From: DASUFI01 sp036274635
GTDB taxonomy: Bacteria > Planctomycetota > B15-G4
Assembly (NCBI GenBank): GCA_036274635.1
Contig: DASUFI010000257.1
Location: 1 to 5,664, forward strand
Direction: 5' to 3'
Length of the DNA stretch: 5,664 nucleotides
Below the pieces are notes generated by a model. The model was not told the origin of the DNA, made no database searches, and saw only the letters and a program-made list of their open reading frames with translations. This document shows, one piece after another, positions 5,332 to 5,664 of this stretch. Position 1 is the first letter of the stretch; each line of letters begins with the position of its first letter. The position numbers were made by a program, and so were the translations under genes.

Positions 5332-5664
5332 AGCCCGTGGCCGGCGCGGCCTCGAACGCCTCGGAGGCCGCCGCGTGCAGCGCGCGACGGGTGGAGGTGG
5401 TGAGCGGCAGGTCCGGCACGCGCGGGTCGGCCCACTGCAGGGGCCCGCGGACGGCGCCGCCGGCGAGCTCGCAGCGCAGCGGCACGACGCGGATGGTCCA
5501 GCGCATGATGCCGTGCCGCACCGGCGCTGACGCGGCGCCCGCGAGCAGCCGCAACCCGTGCGCCTCGCGCAGGCCGCGCTGCAGCGCCGTGCGCAGGCGA
5601 CGGAGCGCGGCGGCGTCGGAGGGGCGCGCGGCCTCGTCCAGCGGCTCGCCCGGTCGCAGCGGCA
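5288..5664 (-). CDS. mutY: MutY-like adenine DNA glycosylase, C-terminal domain (partial)
   Basis: The 5' part lies beyond the right edge; the frame is open from 5662 to the TGA at 5290-5288, about 124 residues. The visible sequence looks like the degenerate NUDIX-type C-terminal domain with which MutY recognises 8-oxoguanine opposite adenine. It shows RPGEPLD near the start, then ALRRLRTALQRGLREAHGLRL in the place of the NUDIX helix. VRHGIMRWTIRVVPLRCE matches the usual H-x-[FI]-[TM]-[HR] strand, and QWADPRVPDLPL then TTSTRRALHAA matches the family ending (LPL...RKAL). The catalytic helix-hairpin-helix and [4Fe-4S] domains would be upstream and cannot be checked. An ordinary NUDIX hydrolase is unlikely because no complete NUDIX box (Gx5Ex7REUxEExGU) is present. 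The last residues overlap the ygfZ start in another frame. Confidence 0.6.
   Translation of the reverse strand, partial: PLRPGEPLDEAARPSDAAALRRLRTALQRGLREAHGLRLLAGAASAPVRHGIMRWTIRVVPLRCELAGGAVRGPLQWADPRVPDLPLTTSTRRALHAAASEAFEAAPATGYARTRHARGPRDPR

Noticed and set aside
4726..5403. Plus-strand 225-residue frame opposite ygfZ
   Set aside because: It is antisense to a gene with the diagnostic KGCYxGQE motif and has a Gln/Arg/Ala-rich composition typical of shadows.

Overview
The window is GC-rich bacterial DNA with six protein-coding genes. No tRNA, rRNA, CRISPR array or insertion sequence is visible. The gene at the left edge combines an Asn/Ala-rich cytoplasmic start, one membrane helix, a Pro-rich linker and a Gly-rich stretch. 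From memory, that architecture and wording resemble a protein type common in Planctomycetota. The tandem secreted proteins with carboxypeptidase-regulatory-like (transthyretin-fold) modules also suit a high-GC planctomycete. The assignment is inference only; no search was possible.

Layout, left to right. (1) 1-488, minus: N-terminal part of a TonB/GltJ-like single-pass membrane protein, running off the window. (2) 489-755: non-coding, with a 14-bp direct repeat and two GC-rich hairpins behind fabI, a weak promoter candidate, and a doubtful Cys-pair peptide. (3) 756-1529, minus: complete fabI, enoyl-ACP reductase of type II fatty acid synthesis. (4) 1530-1623: divergent intergenic region with a plausible fabI promoter and an inverted repeat at its predicted transcription start. 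(5) 1624-2925 and 2982-4328, plus: two tandem paralogous secreted proteins of about 433 and 448 residues, each looking like a chain of beta-sandwich modules, family not recognised. (6) 4333-5331, minus: ygfZ (folate-binding GcvT-like protein for Fe-S enzyme maturation), convergent with the second paralogue across 4 bp. (7) 5288-5664, minus: the 3' end of a gene whose product looks like the C-terminal NUDIX-like domain of MutY, overlapping the start of ygfZ.

How the genes fit together. fabI appears to stand alone and is divergent from the paralogue pair. The two paralogues are separated by 56 bp and are probably one transcript, ending in a hairpin that carries the second stop codon in its loop. 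The mutY-like gene and ygfZ overlap, so they are probably translationally coupled; this makes sense because MutY is a [4Fe-4S] enzyme and YgfZ supports Fe-S proteins.

The most interesting part is the paralogue pair. The upstream copy keeps an intact frame, a signal-peptide-like N-terminus and an excellent Shine-Dalgarno. However, the codon at the right distance is ATC, not ATG, and its third-codon-position GC is clearly lower than its neighbour's in a sampled stretch. It is either a gene with a very rare start codon, a copy beginning to decay, or a site of sequence error.
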